A DNA stretch of 64,000 nucleotides from Dorea_A amylophila (GTDB lineage Bacteria > Bacillota > Clostridia > Lachnospirales > Lachnospiraceae). The stretch is taken from assembly GCF_025567265.1 (NCBI RefSeq), contig NZ_JAOQJW010000007.1, forward strand, positions 92,955 through 156,954, written 5' to 3'. Position 1 is the stretch's first letter. Every line of letters begins with the position of its first letter. Of this stretch, positions 1 to 8,973 are shown one piece after another. The notes below the pieces were generated by a model. The model did no database searches. It saw nothing but the letters and a program-made list of their open reading frames with translations, and had not been told where the DNA came from. A program made the position numbers and the translations under genes.

Positions 1-425
1 TCGCTTCCCTCGTCCATCTTACTCTTCAACTTATGTTTCCAAAGTTCACGTACAGGATACGATATGACTATGTACAATACAATCAATAAAATTAGTGCCA
101 GCCTGGAATATTCCTGACCTTTCTGAAGCAGAAACAGAAACATAATAGATACCACACCTACTACGATGCAATGTTTGATCGTGATCATGAATTCCACATA
201 ATGTCCTCGTTTCAATACTCCTCTCAGTGTATTGGATGTAACAAGGATAATCAAATCTATAAATTCAATAAACACAGCCATATTTCGATATAACATATTA
301 ATATACGGATTAAATCCATTTCCGCTAATCATATAAGCTAATAGAAATGCCACTTGTAAGCATATCATATCCCATATAATGAAATCTGCATGTTTTAACC
401 ATCCATCATTATCTTTCCTGTACAT
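1..425 (-). CDS. Priming sugar transferase of the exopolysaccharide operon, N-terminal part (runs off the left edge)
   Basis: The frame opens with ATG at 425 and stays open to base 1, giving 141 codons with no stop, so the 3' end lies outside the window. The visible part begins MYRKDNDGWLKHADFII and holds about four hydrophobic segments, as in the N-terminal membrane domain of CpsE/WcaJ-type undecaprenyl-phosphate hexose phosphotransferases. The catalytic bacterial sugar transferase domain would follow outside the window and is not seen. It follows the LCP gene by 65 nt on the same strand and would be the sixth gene of the cps operon. Family membership rests on the N-terminal pattern and context, so the exact sugar is unknown. 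Confidence 0.7.
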   Translation of the reverse strand, partial: MYRKDNDGWLKHADFIIWDMICLQVAFLLAYMISGNGFNPYINMLYRNMAVFIEFIDLIILVTSNTLRGVLKRGHYVEFMITIKHCIVVGVVSIMFLFLLQKGQEYSRLALILLIVLYIVISYPVRELWKHKLKSKMDEGS

Positions 426-490
426 ATATCTTTCTCACTTTTCCTCACATTATAACTATGTTTTCTCTTACTTCTTTTTTAATCTTATCT

Positions 491-1930
491 CTAGTTCTTC
501 TCTACTGCTTTGATCTTCTTCGCCGCATTTTGTACTGCTGTTTCATCCGGCCACATGACATATAATAACTGGCTTCCGGATGAGAAGCATGTCTGTGTAT
601 CTCCCGTTCCGCTGACTGCCTGTGATTCGATATCCCAGTTCGTCGGATCTGCAATCTGATTACTGATGAATTTCGAAATTTCTTCACTTGTCATATTGGT
701 CTGAACGGAATCACTCACTCCTGCGATCAACTCATTGGCATTCTTTAAGATTGCCGGAGAACATGCTTTTTTGATGATAGCTGTCAGCACGATCTCCTGA
801 TCTTTTCCTCTCTGATTATCACCATCTTCAAAGCTGTATCTTTCTCTGGCAAATCCCAGTGCCATATCCCCATCCAGATGGTTCATACCTTTTTGGATCT
901 TGTATTTCCCATGAAGTGTTGTGAATTCATAATCCGAGTTCACATCCACACCGCCAAGTGCATCCACAATGTTTACAAGCGATGTAAAGTTCACTCTCGC
1001 ATAATAATCAATATTGATACCATACAGATTTTCCAGTGTTGCCATTGATCTGTCCACGCCGTAGATTCCGGCATGTGTCAGTTTATCTCTCGACTCACCG
1101 GATATATCCGGAATGGTTACATAATAATCTCTCGGTGTTGTTGATAACAGGATTTTTCTTGTCTGTGGATTTACCGTCATAATAATATTCACATCGCTTC
1201 GACTGTTCGTTGTGATCGGTCCTGCAACGTCAATACCACTGATAAATACATTGAAAGGCTCATCTACACTTGCCTGTTTTTCTTCTTTAATCTCTGTCTT
1301 GATTCCATACTGATACAGAATCTTCACCTGATCAGAGAACCCTTCAACCGACTCATCGATCAGGCTTATGTAACCTTCATTGAAGATTGCAGCATCGATA
1401 TTTCCGTTCAGAAGACCGTTTGCTTCATCGGTCAGGGATTCATATGTCTCTGCTTTCAGATCCCTTCCGATGACTTTTTCTACATCTTTGACCATTTTCT
1501 TGGTATTCTTCTGATCTACAACAGTCTGATAACCGAAACGGTAATTCTCGGCATCCATGATGTTGTCCGCTTTGTCATCTTTTTTCACAACTACGACCAT
1601 GTTATCCGTCTTATAGGTTGCTCCGCCGACTGCTTTCAGTACATCGTCTGTTTTCAGAAGTGCAACGCTTCCGACCGCCAGGATAATCGTCATCAGAAGG
1701 CTGATGATCTGTCCCAGATATCTGGAAACATTGTTTTTCAGATATTGTAATGCATGTGTGATCATGAATAAGATCAGCAATACAATAATCAGCGGCACCA
1801 GATATTTTACCGGCGCCAGTCCGCTGTTCCAGATCAGTGCGATACAGATGACCGATACTGCAAGTTGGATCAGTGTAATAAGCTTTCCTGCTATATTCTT
1901 TTTTCCTGTCATGGACTGTTTTAAACTCAT
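491..1930 (-). CDS. LytR-CpsA-Psr (LCP) family wall polymer ligase
   Basis: A 479-residue protein with three N-terminal membrane helices (about 16-36, 43-62, 73-92), an accessory extracytoplasmic region (about 105-215) and an LCP domain from about 226 to 400. Seen in the LCP domain are SGID, the S-R-S-D pair (R244, D246), TPRD (R267, D268) and the late R-E-R...Q-R-G block, the acidic and arginine residues that bind the polyprenyl pyrophosphate head group in this family. LCP enzymes move a lipid-linked polymer to peptidoglycan on the outer face of the membrane. Position after cpsBCD suggests it anchors the polysaccharide made by this operon. The start is the ATG preceded by a GGAATGAGAAG leader. 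Confidence 0.9.
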   Translation of the reverse strand: MSLKQSMTGKKNIAGKLITLIQLAVSVICIALIWNSGLAPVKYLVPLIIVLLILFMITHALQYLKNNVSRYLGQIISLLMTIILAVGSVALLKTDDVLKAVGGATYKTDNMVVVVKKDDKADNIMDAENYRFGYQTVVDQKNTKKMVKDVEKVIGRDLKAETYESLTDEANGLLNGNIDAAIFNEGYISLIDESVEGFSDQVKILYQYGIKTEIKEEKQASVDEPFNVFISGIDVAGPITTNSRSDVNIIMTVNPQTRKILLSTTPRDYYVTIPDISGESRDKLTHAGIYGVDRSMATLENLYGINIDYYARVNFTSLVNIVDALGGVDVNSDYEFTTLHGKYKIQKGMNHLDGDMALGFARERYSFEDGDNQRGKDQEIVLTAIIKKACSPAILKNANELIAGVSDSVQTNMTSEEISKFISNQIADPTNWDIESQAVSGTGDTQTCFSSGSQLLYVMWPDETAVQNAAKKIKAVEKN

Positions 1931-1946
1931 CTTCTCATTCCTTTTT

Positions 1947-2678
1947 CTACTGTACTGTCAGTGTGAATTCGATCGGATCGGAGGTGTTGCCGTCACTGTC
2001 CTGTACATAATACTGCAGAGTATATGTACCTGCTTTATTTACATTATATTCTCCGTCGATGTGGAGACTCTTGAACAAGGTATCTCTGTCGTCTTTGTCG
2101 TCAACTGCCTCTGTCACTTCGCTGAGCGGATTGAATGTAGTACCTCTTGTAATGGTTTTGGTCTGTTCTGTAAGTGCGATCACCGGTTTTTCTCCATCTG
2201 CCTGCAAAGGATTATCCTGTGCATTCTTTTCTGTATCTGTCTGTTCTTCTGCATCCGTCTTCTTGTCGTCTGTATTCTCCTGTACAACTTCATCGGTATT
2301 CGGTGCAGTATTCTCATCTGCTGCTACATTTTCCTCCGCATCAGCATTTGCCGCCGTATAGGATACCGTGCGTTTTGCCGTGCCTACATTGTTGGCATGA
2401 TCCATCACGCCGTAATAGACGACTGCTTTCTTCTTGCTGACCGGAATGATCTTGTCTACAAATATCTGGTCAGACAGATCTCCGTCACGGTTGTCATCTG
2501 CTTTGACACCTTTTAAGAGCTTATCGTAAGCTTCGCCCTCTGTGTAATGTATCTTCTGTGTTTTTTCTATTGTGATCACCGGTGCAGTATGATCTTTTCC
2601 CATTGTCACAAGAAATCCTACTGCCGCAACTGCTATGCATCCGGCTCCCAGCACTCCTGTAAGGAACCACTGTTTCAT
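1947..2678 (-). CDS. Membrane-anchored protein with two Ig-like (DUF5011-type) domains
   Basis: About 243 residues: one N-terminal membrane anchor (about 5-25), an Ig-like domain (about 35-110, beginning TAPVITIEKTQKIHYTEGE), an Asp/Glu/Thr-rich low-complexity linker (about 115-165) and a second Ig-like domain (about 165-243, ending YVQDSDGNTSDPIEF). The fold suggests an extracytoplasmic binding or spacer module; no catalytic motif is visible. A GTG three codons upstream is possible, but the AGAGGG site is spaced correctly for the ATG at 2678. It sits between cpsD and the LCP gene, so a role in handling or attaching the exported polymer is inferred only from position. Confidence 0.75.
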   Translation of the reverse strand: MKQWFLTGVLGAGCIAVAAVGFLVTMGKDHTAPVITIEKTQKIHYTEGEAYDKLLKGVKADDNRDGDLSDQIFVDKIIPVSKKKAVVYYGVMDHANNVGTAKRTVSYTAANADAEENVAADENTAPNTDEVVQENTDDKKTDAEEQTDTEKNAQDNPLQADGEKPVIALTEQTKTITRGTTFNPLSEVTEAVDDKDDRDTLFKSLHIDGEYNVNKAGTYTLQYYVQDSDGNTSDPIEFTLTVQ

Positions 2679-2690
2679 AACGTTCACCCT

Positions 2691-3401
2691 CTAGTCTTCT
2701 TTTTTGTATTCTCCGTAATATTTGCCGTAATATTTGCTATAGTATTTATTTCCGTAATATTTATTCTGTTTCAGGTCTACCTTATTCAGTACAACTCCTA
2801 GGATCGGGCATCCTGCCAGTTCCAGCTGTTCTTTCACAACACGGGCATATTTATAACTGATTTCTCTGGATGCTACAACCAGAACGGATGCATCACAGTT
2901 CTTTGCGATGACAGCAGCATCGATAACGTTTCCAAGAGGCGGCGCATCGATAATCACATAATCGTATGCCTGTCTCGCACCATTTAACAACGCCTCGAAT
3001 CGTCTGTTGCCGAGAAGCTCTGACGGGTTAGGCGGAACGACTCCGGCAAATGCTACATACAAGTTTGGCTCCTGTGTCTTCAGAATAATGTCTTTGATCT
3101 CAACCTGTCCGGACAGAAAATGTGACAATCCTTTTACTTCTCCCGCAACGCGGTGTCTTCCCATCAGTACCGACTTACGAAGGTCGGCATCCAGGAACAG
3201 TACTTTCTTTCCTGCCTCGGCAAGTGATGCTGCCAACTGTAATGTTACGGTACTCTTTCCTTCGTTCGGTGTACAACTTGTGAATACGATCACTTTTTTG
3301 TCCGATCCGGAAAATTCAATATTGGTTCGCAGTGTCTTGTAGGATTCGTTACTGCGGTAATCATTAATTTCTTTTAGATTTTTTAAAATTACGTCTGCCA
3401 T
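2691..3401 (-). CDS. cpsD: CpsD/CapB-type bacterial tyrosine autokinase
   Basis: A 236-residue BY-kinase with Walker A TPNEGKST (44-51), Walker A' VLFLDADLR (67-75) and Walker B YVIIDAPP (148-155). The C-terminus carries a cluster of nine tyrosines (215-232, repeating K-Y-Y-G), the autophosphorylation tail of the family. There is no membrane segment: as in other Firmicutes the membrane activator is a separate protein, CpsC, encoded just upstream (5-nt gap). Phosphorylation cycles of this tail control capsule or EPS chain length and export; the PHP phosphatase two genes upstream reverses it. Confidence 0.93.
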   Translation of the reverse strand: MADVILKNLKEINDYRSNESYKTLRTNIEFSGSDKKVIVFTSCTPNEGKSTVTLQLAASLAEAGKKVLFLDADLRKSVLMGRHRVAGEVKGLSHFLSGQVEIKDIILKTQEPNLYVAFAGVVPPNPSELLGNRRFEALLNGARQAYDYVIIDAPPLGNVIDAAVIAKNCDASVLVVASREISYKYARVVKEQLELAGCPILGVVLNKVDLKQNKYYGNKYYSKYYGKYYGEYKKED

Positions 3402-3406
3402 GTTCC

Positions 3407-4195
3407 TTATCTCCTCTTCTGAACTGCTTTTCGGGATTCTCTCTGATGTTTTGTTTTCTTAGATTTTGCTGCACCTGACTGGATTGGAATGGAAGTCAGT
3501 ACATTTAATCCAAGGTAGTTCTCTACATCTTCCGGTGTCTTGATCGTATCGTCTAATAGATAGATCAGTGTGATGATGCCGGCTGCGATCACGAATCCGA
3601 GGATTCCACCAAGCATCATATTCTTCATCGTATTTGGCGAAGACGGAGAAGTCGGAAGGTTTCCTTCTTCTACGGTATTAACAGAGTCAACACTCATGAT
3701 TTCTTTGATCTGTACACTGACTGCTTCTCTGACTGCATCTGCGATTTCTTTAGCCTGTTTTGGATTCGCACTTTCTACACTTACCGTCATGATACGAGTA
3801 TCGGTTGGTGTAGATACGGAGATCATGTTGGCAAGCTCAGCTGGCTGCATCTTTAGATTCAGTACAGAGATTGTCTTCTCCAGTACCGGGCGGCTCTTTA
3901 CCAGTTCCATGTAGTCCTTGGTCAGCATGCTGCCGGCTGTCAGCTCACTGTAATTTGAAGAAGACGTTGTACTGTTTTCATCTTTTGCCAGTACATACAT
4001 CTTGGTCACCGATGTATACATCGGTGTAACGAAGAGCTTTGTTCCGACGAAAGCCACTAATGCCATCAGTATGGCTGCCAGTATAATAATATGTACTTTT
4101 GACAGCAGTACCCGGAACAGTTCGCCCAGGTCAATCGTCAGTTCATCTTCTTCCACGATTCTTGGATTCATCTTTTCATAATTTTCCTGATTCAT
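3407..4195 (-). CDS. cpsC: Wzz/CpsC polysaccharide co-polymerase, membrane activator of CpsD
   Basis: A 262-residue protein with the Wzz plan: cytosolic N-terminus, a first membrane helix near residues 33-55, an extracytoplasmic loop, a proline-rich stretch (NLPTSPSSPNTMKN, about 180) and a second helix near 192-215, followed by a basic cytosolic tail (KSKKTKHQRESRK). Proteins of this class set polymer length and switch on the tyrosine kinase. It starts 1 nt after the cpsB stop and is followed 5 nt later by cpsD, so the three are co-transcribed and probably translationally coupled. Confidence 0.92.
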   Translation of the reverse strand: MNQENYEKMNPRIVEEDELTIDLGELFRVLLSKVHIIILAAILMALVAFVGTKLFVTPMYTSVTKMYVLAKDENSTTSSSNYSELTAGSMLTKDYMELVKSRPVLEKTISVLNLKMQPAELANMISVSTPTDTRIMTVSVESANPKQAKEIADAVREAVSVQIKEIMSVDSVNTVEEGNLPTSPSSPNTMKNMMLGGILGFVIAAGIITLIYLLDDTIKTPEDVENYLGLNVLTSIPIQSGAAKSKKTKHQRESRKAVQKRR

Positions 4196-4196
4196 C

Positions 4197-4922
4197 TTAA
4201 TCTCTCTTCTTCAGCATTTCCTTCGCGTTGCTGTAGAATATCCTCCTTGTATAATCTTCTCCGTATCGTTTTTCTACGTGAGTGGCCGCCTTCTTCATCT
4301 TCGGCGGTCTGTGCTTTGTATCGTGTGCATCGGTTCCGACGCAGAATACCAGGTCGCGGTTCATCAGCTCTTCGATGAACTTTCGGATCTTACGTCCGGA
4401 TCCACCGGTGATGCTGTCTGCATTGACTTGCAGGTTCACACCCATATCGCACAGTTCTTCCGCAAGCTCTACATCTTCGGCGATGCAGTGATAGCGCTCG
4501 ACGTGCGCCAGTATGACTTCGTATCCTGCGAACTGCAGCTGCTGGATCCCCTGTCTGATGTAGCTGTATGTCTGTGAGGGCGGGAATTCTACCAGTACAT
4601 ACTCTCTGCGGTTCATCGAAAGGATCTTTCCTTCTTTTAATTTGTCCGCAGCATCCTGTCCGAAATAGACTTCCGTTCCAAGGTATACCCGGAAGCGTTC
4701 ATCGATCTCGTGTGCTGCTTCGCGCACAAGCTTTGCCCTTTCACGGAGCTTCTCTGCCGGTGCCTTTCCGCGGTGCGGATGGTGGTGAGGGGTTGCTATG
4801 ATACACCGGATTCCTTCTGCGTATGCGATCTCAAGCATCTTCTTCGTCTCGGCAAGGTCTTTCGCCCCGTCATCGACTCCCGGCAGAATGTGGCAATGCA
4901 TATCTATGTAACATTCTTTCAT
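4197..4922 (-). CDS. cpsB: CpsB/CapC PHP-type tyrosine phosphatase
   Basis: A 241-residue metal-dependent phosphatase of the PHP fold. Metal-binding motifs are visible in order: D-M-H-C-H near residue 8, ATPHHHPH near 44, E near 84 (GTEVYF), LAHVERY near 139 and GTDAHD near 196. It dephosphorylates the CpsD tyrosine tail. It is the first gene of the operon, with an AAAGGAG site before its ATG and the operon promoter region in the 385-nt gap upstream. Confidence 0.93.
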   Translation of the reverse strand: MKECYIDMHCHILPGVDDGAKDLAETKKMLEIAYAEGIRCIIATPHHHPHRGKAPAEKLRERAKLVREAAHEIDERFRVYLGTEVYFGQDAADKLKEGKILSMNRREYVLVEFPPSQTYSYIRQGIQQLQFAGYEVILAHVERYHCIAEDVELAEELCDMGVNLQVNADSITGGSGRKIRKFIEELMNRDLVFCVGTDAHDTKHRPPKMKKAATHVEKRYGEDYTRRIFYSNAKEMLKKRD

Positions 4923-4983
4923 CTGGTGGTTACTCCTTTATTCTCTGCTTTTTTATCGGTTTCTTATAAGTTGGAATAAATTC

Positions 4984-4989
4984 ATTATA
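4984..4989 (-). promoter_or_regulatory. cpsB: Probable -10 box of the cps operon promoter
   Basis: The minus strand reads TATAAT here, about 60 nt before the cpsB start. No good TTGACA lies 16-18 nt upstream; at that distance (5007-5012) the strand reads AAATTG, inside the palindrome at 5003-5020. A weak -35 with a bound site over it suggests control by an activator or repressor. Confidence 0.55.
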
Positions 4990-5002
4990 TCTTTTTCTTC
5001 TC

Positions 5003-5020
5003 TGTGCAATTTTTTGCACA
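5003..5020. promoter_or_regulatory. Operator-like inverted repeat over the -35 region of the cps operon
   Basis: TGTGCAA-TTTT-TTGCACA: two perfect 7-nt arms around a 4-nt spacer, centred about 35 nt upstream of the expected transcription start. The size and placement fit a dimeric regulator. It is followed by no T-tract in either direction and lies upstream of the -10, so a terminator is unlikely. The regulator is unknown. Confidence 0.6.
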
Positions 5021-5028
5021 CCAAAATA

Positions 5029-5037
5029 CCCCCCCCC
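5029..5037. repeat. Homopolymeric C9 tract upstream of the cps promoter
   Basis: Nine consecutive C (nine G on the transcribed-sense minus strand) about 45 nt upstream of the -10 and next to the palindrome. Such a run is unusual in this AT-rich gap. Tracts of this kind can change length by slippage, which would alter spacing between upstream and core promoter elements. Confidence 0.6.
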
Positions 5038-5307
5038 GGTATTCTTATCATTTCATACCAATGGAAGGAAGGGTATCTCTCAAGCTCTTCGTATATTTAT
5101 ACATTTTATAAGTGTTATGTAATATCTCTATATTTGGCTTTCTGTCTTTAAAACACAAATAACTGGGATTATTATATATCATTTTTTGCCTACATCCCTC
5201 ATCCATTCATAAACATGTATGATTTTATCATACCTTTAAGCAGGCTTCAACTATGTATCAACAATTTGTACAATTTTACCCATTTTTTGCCTTTTTTTCG
5301 ACATGTT

Positions 5308-6183
5308 TTATACGTCCATCTCTTCTTCGTAGTACTTGATCAGTGCCTGGGTGCCGAGATCTCCGCAACCTTCTGCCTGGAGGAGTTCGTAGTTGGCAAG
5401 CACCTGGCTTAATACGTCCAGATTGAGATTGCTCATGTTCGCTTCGGTAAGGGCAAGCTTCATGTCTTTGACGAAGTGCTTCAGGAAGAATCCTGGTGCA
5501 TAATCTCCTGCCAAAATCTTCGGGCCGAAGGTATCTAACTGCTTGCTTCCTGCCGCTCCGGTCGATACGGAATCAAGGACCGTCTGAAGATCCAGGCCTT
5601 TTGCCTTCGCATAGGTGAGTGCCTCGCAGACTCCGGATAAGGTGCCGGCGATCATGATCTGGTTCGCAAGCTTGGCGTGCTGACCGCAGCCGGATTCTCC
5701 CTGGTAGTTGATGTTGGTTCCCATCGCCTCGAATAACGGCATGCAGGCTTCGTAGTCTTCTCTGGAACCGCCGACCAGGATGGAGAGTGTACCGTTCTTT
5801 GCCCCGGTGTCACCGCCGGTGACCGGGGCGTCCAGTACGTGGAAGCCTCTTTTGGTTCCTTCTTCTGCGATCTTCTGGTCCAGCATCGGGCTTGTGGTCG
5901 TCATGTCGATCAGGTATGCGCCTTCTTTTGCGCTGTCTAAGATGTTGCCTGCATCGAAGTAGACTTCTTCTACGTCGGTCGGGAAGCCTACGATGGTGAT
6001 GACTGCTTCTGCGTCTTTTACGCAGTCTGCGATGGTGTCGTGGAAGGTGGCTCCTTCGCTGATCACGTCTTCGACTTTGGATCTGGTTCTGGCGTAGATG
6101 TGTAATTCGAATCCTGCTTTCATGAGATTGCGGACCATAGATCTGCCCATGATGCCTACGCCGATGAATGCTATTTTGTTCAT
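5308..6183 (-). CDS. NAD(P)-dependent beta-hydroxyacid dehydrogenase (HIBADH/GarR family)
   Basis: A 291-residue protein with an N-terminal Rossmann motif (IAFIGVGIMGRSM, GxGxxG), the family substrate motif DAPVTGGDTGAKNGTL near residue 117, the catalytic lysine region GCGQHAKLANQ near 167-177 and the C-terminal helical domain with FVKDMKLALTE. Family members oxidise or reduce small beta-hydroxyacids such as 3-hydroxyisobutyrate or tartronate semialdehyde; the substrate cannot be told from sequence. It follows the beta-helix gene by 22 nt on the same strand. It is a paralogue of the enzyme at 58205. Confidence 0.85.
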   Translation of the reverse strand: MNKIAFIGVGIMGRSMVRNLMKAGFELHIYARTRSKVEDVISEGATFHDTIADCVKDAEAVITIVGFPTDVEEVYFDAGNILDSAKEGAYLIDMTTTSPMLDQKIAEEGTKRGFHVLDAPVTGGDTGAKNGTLSILVGGSREDYEACMPLFEAMGTNINYQGESGCGQHAKLANQIMIAGTLSGVCEALTYAKAKGLDLQTVLDSVSTGAAGSKQLDTFGPKILAGDYAPGFFLKHFVKDMKLALTEANMSNLNLDVLSQVLANYELLQAEGCGDLGTQALIKYYEEEMDV

Positions 6184-6205
6184 TGATTTTTCCTCCGTGT
6201 GTTGA

Positions 6206-6883
6206 TTACTCTTTTACTTTCTCCACTACTTCGCCCTGTCTCTTGTAGATGCTGTGTGCCGGTACGAATCCTCTGACGCTTGACAGTGGGTAGATGTTGC
6301 TGTGGCTTCCGATCACGGTTCCCGGATTCAGTACGCTGCCGCAGCCGACTTCTACTTCGTCTCCGAGCATGGCTCCGAATTTCTTAAGACCTGTCTCGAT
6401 CCTTTCGTCTCCGGCTTTTACTACGACGAGTTTTTTGTCGGATTTGACATTGGATGTGATGGATCCGGCCCCCATATGGGATTTGTAGCCGAGGATGGAA
6501 TCGCCCACGTAATTATAGTGCGGCACCTGTACTTTGTTGAACAGGATGACGTTCTTAAGTTCTGTCGAGTTACCTACGACTGCACCTTCGCCGACGATCG
6601 CATTTCCGCGAATGAATGCGCACTGGCGGACTTCTGCGTTCTTTCCGATGATCGCCGGTCCGTGGATGTAGGCTGTCTGGAATACGGTTGCGGATTTGGC
6701 GATCCATACGTCTTCGCCGACCTGATCGTATTCATCTGCCGGAAGGGTCTTTCCGAATTCTTTGATGAAGCCGCTGATCTTTGGAAGGATTTCCCATGGG
6801 TAGGTGGCTCCTTCGAAGATGTCTTTTGCGATGGTTTCATCCATGTGGTTGTAGAGGTTTTTGATGGTTAATTGTTCTGACAT
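6206..6883 (-). CDS. Left-handed beta-helix (hexapeptide) nucleotidyl/acyltransferase-like protein
   Basis: A 225-residue protein made largely of hexapeptide repeats ([LIV]-G-x4) from about 60 to 205, for example AIIGKNAEVRQCAFIRGNAIVGEGAVVGN, with an N-terminal helical segment. It resembles the C-terminal half of GlmU/UDP-GlcNAc pyrophosphorylases but has no nucleotidyltransferase signature, so only a sugar acyltransferase-like or binding role can be proposed. AAAGGAG precedes the ATG. It lies 15 nt after topB. Confidence 0.75.
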   Translation of the reverse strand: MSEQLTIKNLYNHMDETIAKDIFEGATYPWEILPKISGFIKEFGKTLPADEYDQVGEDVWIAKSATVFQTAYIHGPAIIGKNAEVRQCAFIRGNAIVGEGAVVGNSTELKNVILFNKVQVPHYNYVGDSILGYKSHMGAGSITSNVKSDKKLVVVKAGDERIETGLKKFGAMLGDEVEVGCGSVLNPGTVIGSHSNIYPLSSVRGFVPAHSIYKRQGEVVEKVKE

Positions 6884-6898
6884 GTTGGTTCTCCTTTT

Positions 6899-8944
6899 TT
6901 ATTTTTTAGTTTTTCCGGTCTTTCTCACCGGCTTCTTATAAAACTGCGCTGCCTTATCATAGCACGCCCGCATCTGATACTGATTGTTCAGACCTTTGAC
7001 TGCAAGTGTGCGTCTTGATACAAAATCATCCAGCTTTTTCATATATTCATCTGATGTGATATCTCCGTCTGCCACATACGTCAGACCTTTTTCCCAGCTT
7101 GCCGTAAGTTCCGGGTTCAGGAGCGGCCGGATAGAATGGTCTACGACATCGTAGATCATTTCCCCTAACATCGTCGGCGTGACGATCTGGGTCTTTTTAT
7201 TGAGGGCCAGATATTTATTATTGAATAATTTCTTCAGTATCTCGCCTCTGGTGGCACTGGTGCCGATTCCGCTTCCTTTGATCTGGGCGCGGAGTTCTTC
7301 GTCTTCGATGAGCTGTCCTGCATTTTCCATGGCAAGGATCAGCGAGCCGGAATTATAGCGCTTCGGCGGCGAGGTCTTGCCTTCTTTGATGTCCAGGGAC
7401 TGCACCGGAAGGGTCATGCCTTTCTTGAGGCTCTGGATCCTGGCGAAGAAGGCTGCATCAGTGTCTTTGTCCTCGGTACTGTCTGTATTATCGTTATTGT
7501 CGTTCTTCCTGCCCGGCACGCCTGTAACTTTCAGATAGCCTTCTTCTGCCAGTACTTTGAAGCTTGAGAAGAAGGATTCTTCTTTGATTTTCGTCACGAT
7601 CGATACTTTCTGATAGACAGCCGGTGGGTAGAAGATACTTAAGAATCGTCTTACAATCACATCATACACCCTCTGTGACAGATTCGGAAGTCCTTTTAGT
7701 GCTCCCATGCCCTGTCCGGTCGGGATGATCGCATAGTGGTCTGTGATCTGTTTGTCGTTGACGTATCTCGTCTTCTCCAGTCCTTTGTGGCTGCCGAATT
7801 TCACGATATCCTGAAGATATGGCTTTGCCGGTTCGTACTGCATCAGACCGTTCAAGTTCTTGTGGATCTCTTTTGCCACTGCTGTTGACAGCACGCGGGC
7901 GTCCGTTCTTGGGTAGGTGACGAGCTTTTTTTCATATAGTTCCTGGATGATCCGGAGGGTCTCATCCGGGCTGATCTTGAACCGCTTGGAACATTCATTC
8001 TGGATCTCGGCCAGGTTGAATAATAACGGCGGGTTCTTCTTTTCTTTCTTTTTTTCTATGGACACGATCTGGCAAGTCAGGGGCTGGCTGGCGTCTGACT
8101 CGCTGTTGCTTAGGAAGCGGATCAGTTCTTCTGCCTTTTCCTTTTCTTTGAATCCATTTTCCTTATAGAGGTCGAAGGATTCGAACCATTTTGATCCTTT
8201 GACTGCCCGCCATTCGCCTTCGAATGTTGCCCCTTTCTCTCCGATGGTGCTTAGGACTCTGTAGAACGGGGTCTCTACGAATTCCCTGATCTCCCGTTCT
8301 CTGCGCACGACCATGCCGAGGACGCAGGTCATAACGCGGCCTACGGATACGACAGAATATTTCGTATTCAAATAATTGGAGATGCTGTTGCCGTATTTCA
8401 ATGTCAGAAGGCGGGAGAAGTTGATTCCCATCAGGTAGTCTTCTTTGGCTCTTAGGTAAGCCGATGCTGCCAGGTTGTCGTATTCTTTTAAGTCTTTTGC
8501 TTCTTTGATCCCGCGCAGGATCTCTTCTTCTGTCTGGGAGTCAATCCATACGCGGCGGCGGTTCTTGCCTTTTACGCCTGCCTGCTGCTCGACCAGACGG
8601 TAGATGTATTCTCCTTCCCGTCCCGAGTCAGTACAGACGTAGATGGTGTCTACGTCTGTGCGGTTCAGCAGTCCCGATACGATTCGGAACTGCTTTGACA
8701 CTGCCGGAATGACTTCGTATTTGAATTCCTGCGGGATAAAAGGCAGAGTCTCAAGACTCCACCTTTTTAATGCCGGATCGTATTCTTCCGGATAACTCAT
8801 TGTGACCAGGTGTCCGACGCACCATGTTACGATTGCTTCTGCTGATTCGAGATATCCGTCTTTTCTCTGTGTATTGATATGCAATGCCTTGGCGAACTCC
8901 TGCGCTACGCTGGGTTTTTCGGCAATGTATAGTGATTTTCCCAT
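6899..8944 (-). CDS. topB: DNA topoisomerase III (type IA)
   Basis: A 681-residue type IA enzyme. The TOPRIM domain is at the N-terminus with YIAEKPS (E9) and DSGREGEYIYR near 119; the active-site tyrosine is Y344 in LVTYPRTDAR. The later SGIGTSATRGEIL motif matches the domain that closes the gate. It passes single strands to decatenate or resolve recombination intermediates. Length fits chromosomal TopB of Clostridia. The reading frame begins only 72 nt from the ppk stop, and a 34-bp inverted repeat fills that gap. Confidence 0.95.
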   Translation of the reverse strand: MGKSLYIAEKPSVAQEFAKALHINTQRKDGYLESAEAIVTWCVGHLVTMSYPEEYDPALKRWSLETLPFIPQEFKYEVIPAVSKQFRIVSGLLNRTDVDTIYVCTDSGREGEYIYRLVEQQAGVKGKNRRRVWIDSQTEEEILRGIKEAKDLKEYDNLAASAYLRAKEDYLMGINFSRLLTLKYGNSISNYLNTKYSVVSVGRVMTCVLGMVVRREREIREFVETPFYRVLSTIGEKGATFEGEWRAVKGSKWFESFDLYKENGFKEKEKAEELIRFLSNSESDASQPLTCQIVSIEKKKEKKNPPLLFNLAEIQNECSKRFKISPDETLRIIQELYEKKLVTYPRTDARVLSTAVAKEIHKNLNGLMQYEPAKPYLQDIVKFGSHKGLEKTRYVNDKQITDHYAIIPTGQGMGALKGLPNLSQRVYDVIVRRFLSIFYPPAVYQKVSIVTKIKEESFFSSFKVLAEEGYLKVTGVPGRKNDNNDNTDSTEDKDTDAAFFARIQSLKKGMTLPVQSLDIKEGKTSPPKRYNSGSLILAMENAGQLIEDEELRAQIKGSGIGTSATRGEILKKLFNNKYLALNKKTQIVTPTMLGEMIYDVVDHSIRPLLNPELTASWEKGLTYVADGDITSDEYMKKLDDFVSRRTLAVKGLNNQYQMRACYDKAAQFYKKPVRKTGKTKK

Positions 8945-8973
8945 GTAATTGTGTTACTCCTTGGTGAGCCGAT

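Larger units (their letters stand above)
4923..5307. other. Intergenic control region of the cps operon
   Basis: A 385-nt AT-rich gap with no credible reading frame. From cpsB outwards on the minus strand it holds the ribosome binding site, a TATAAT-like -10, an 18-nt palindrome and a run of nine C. Beyond about 5045 I see only AT-rich sequence without clear hairpins up to the end of the neighbouring dehydrogenase gene. Confidence 0.7.
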
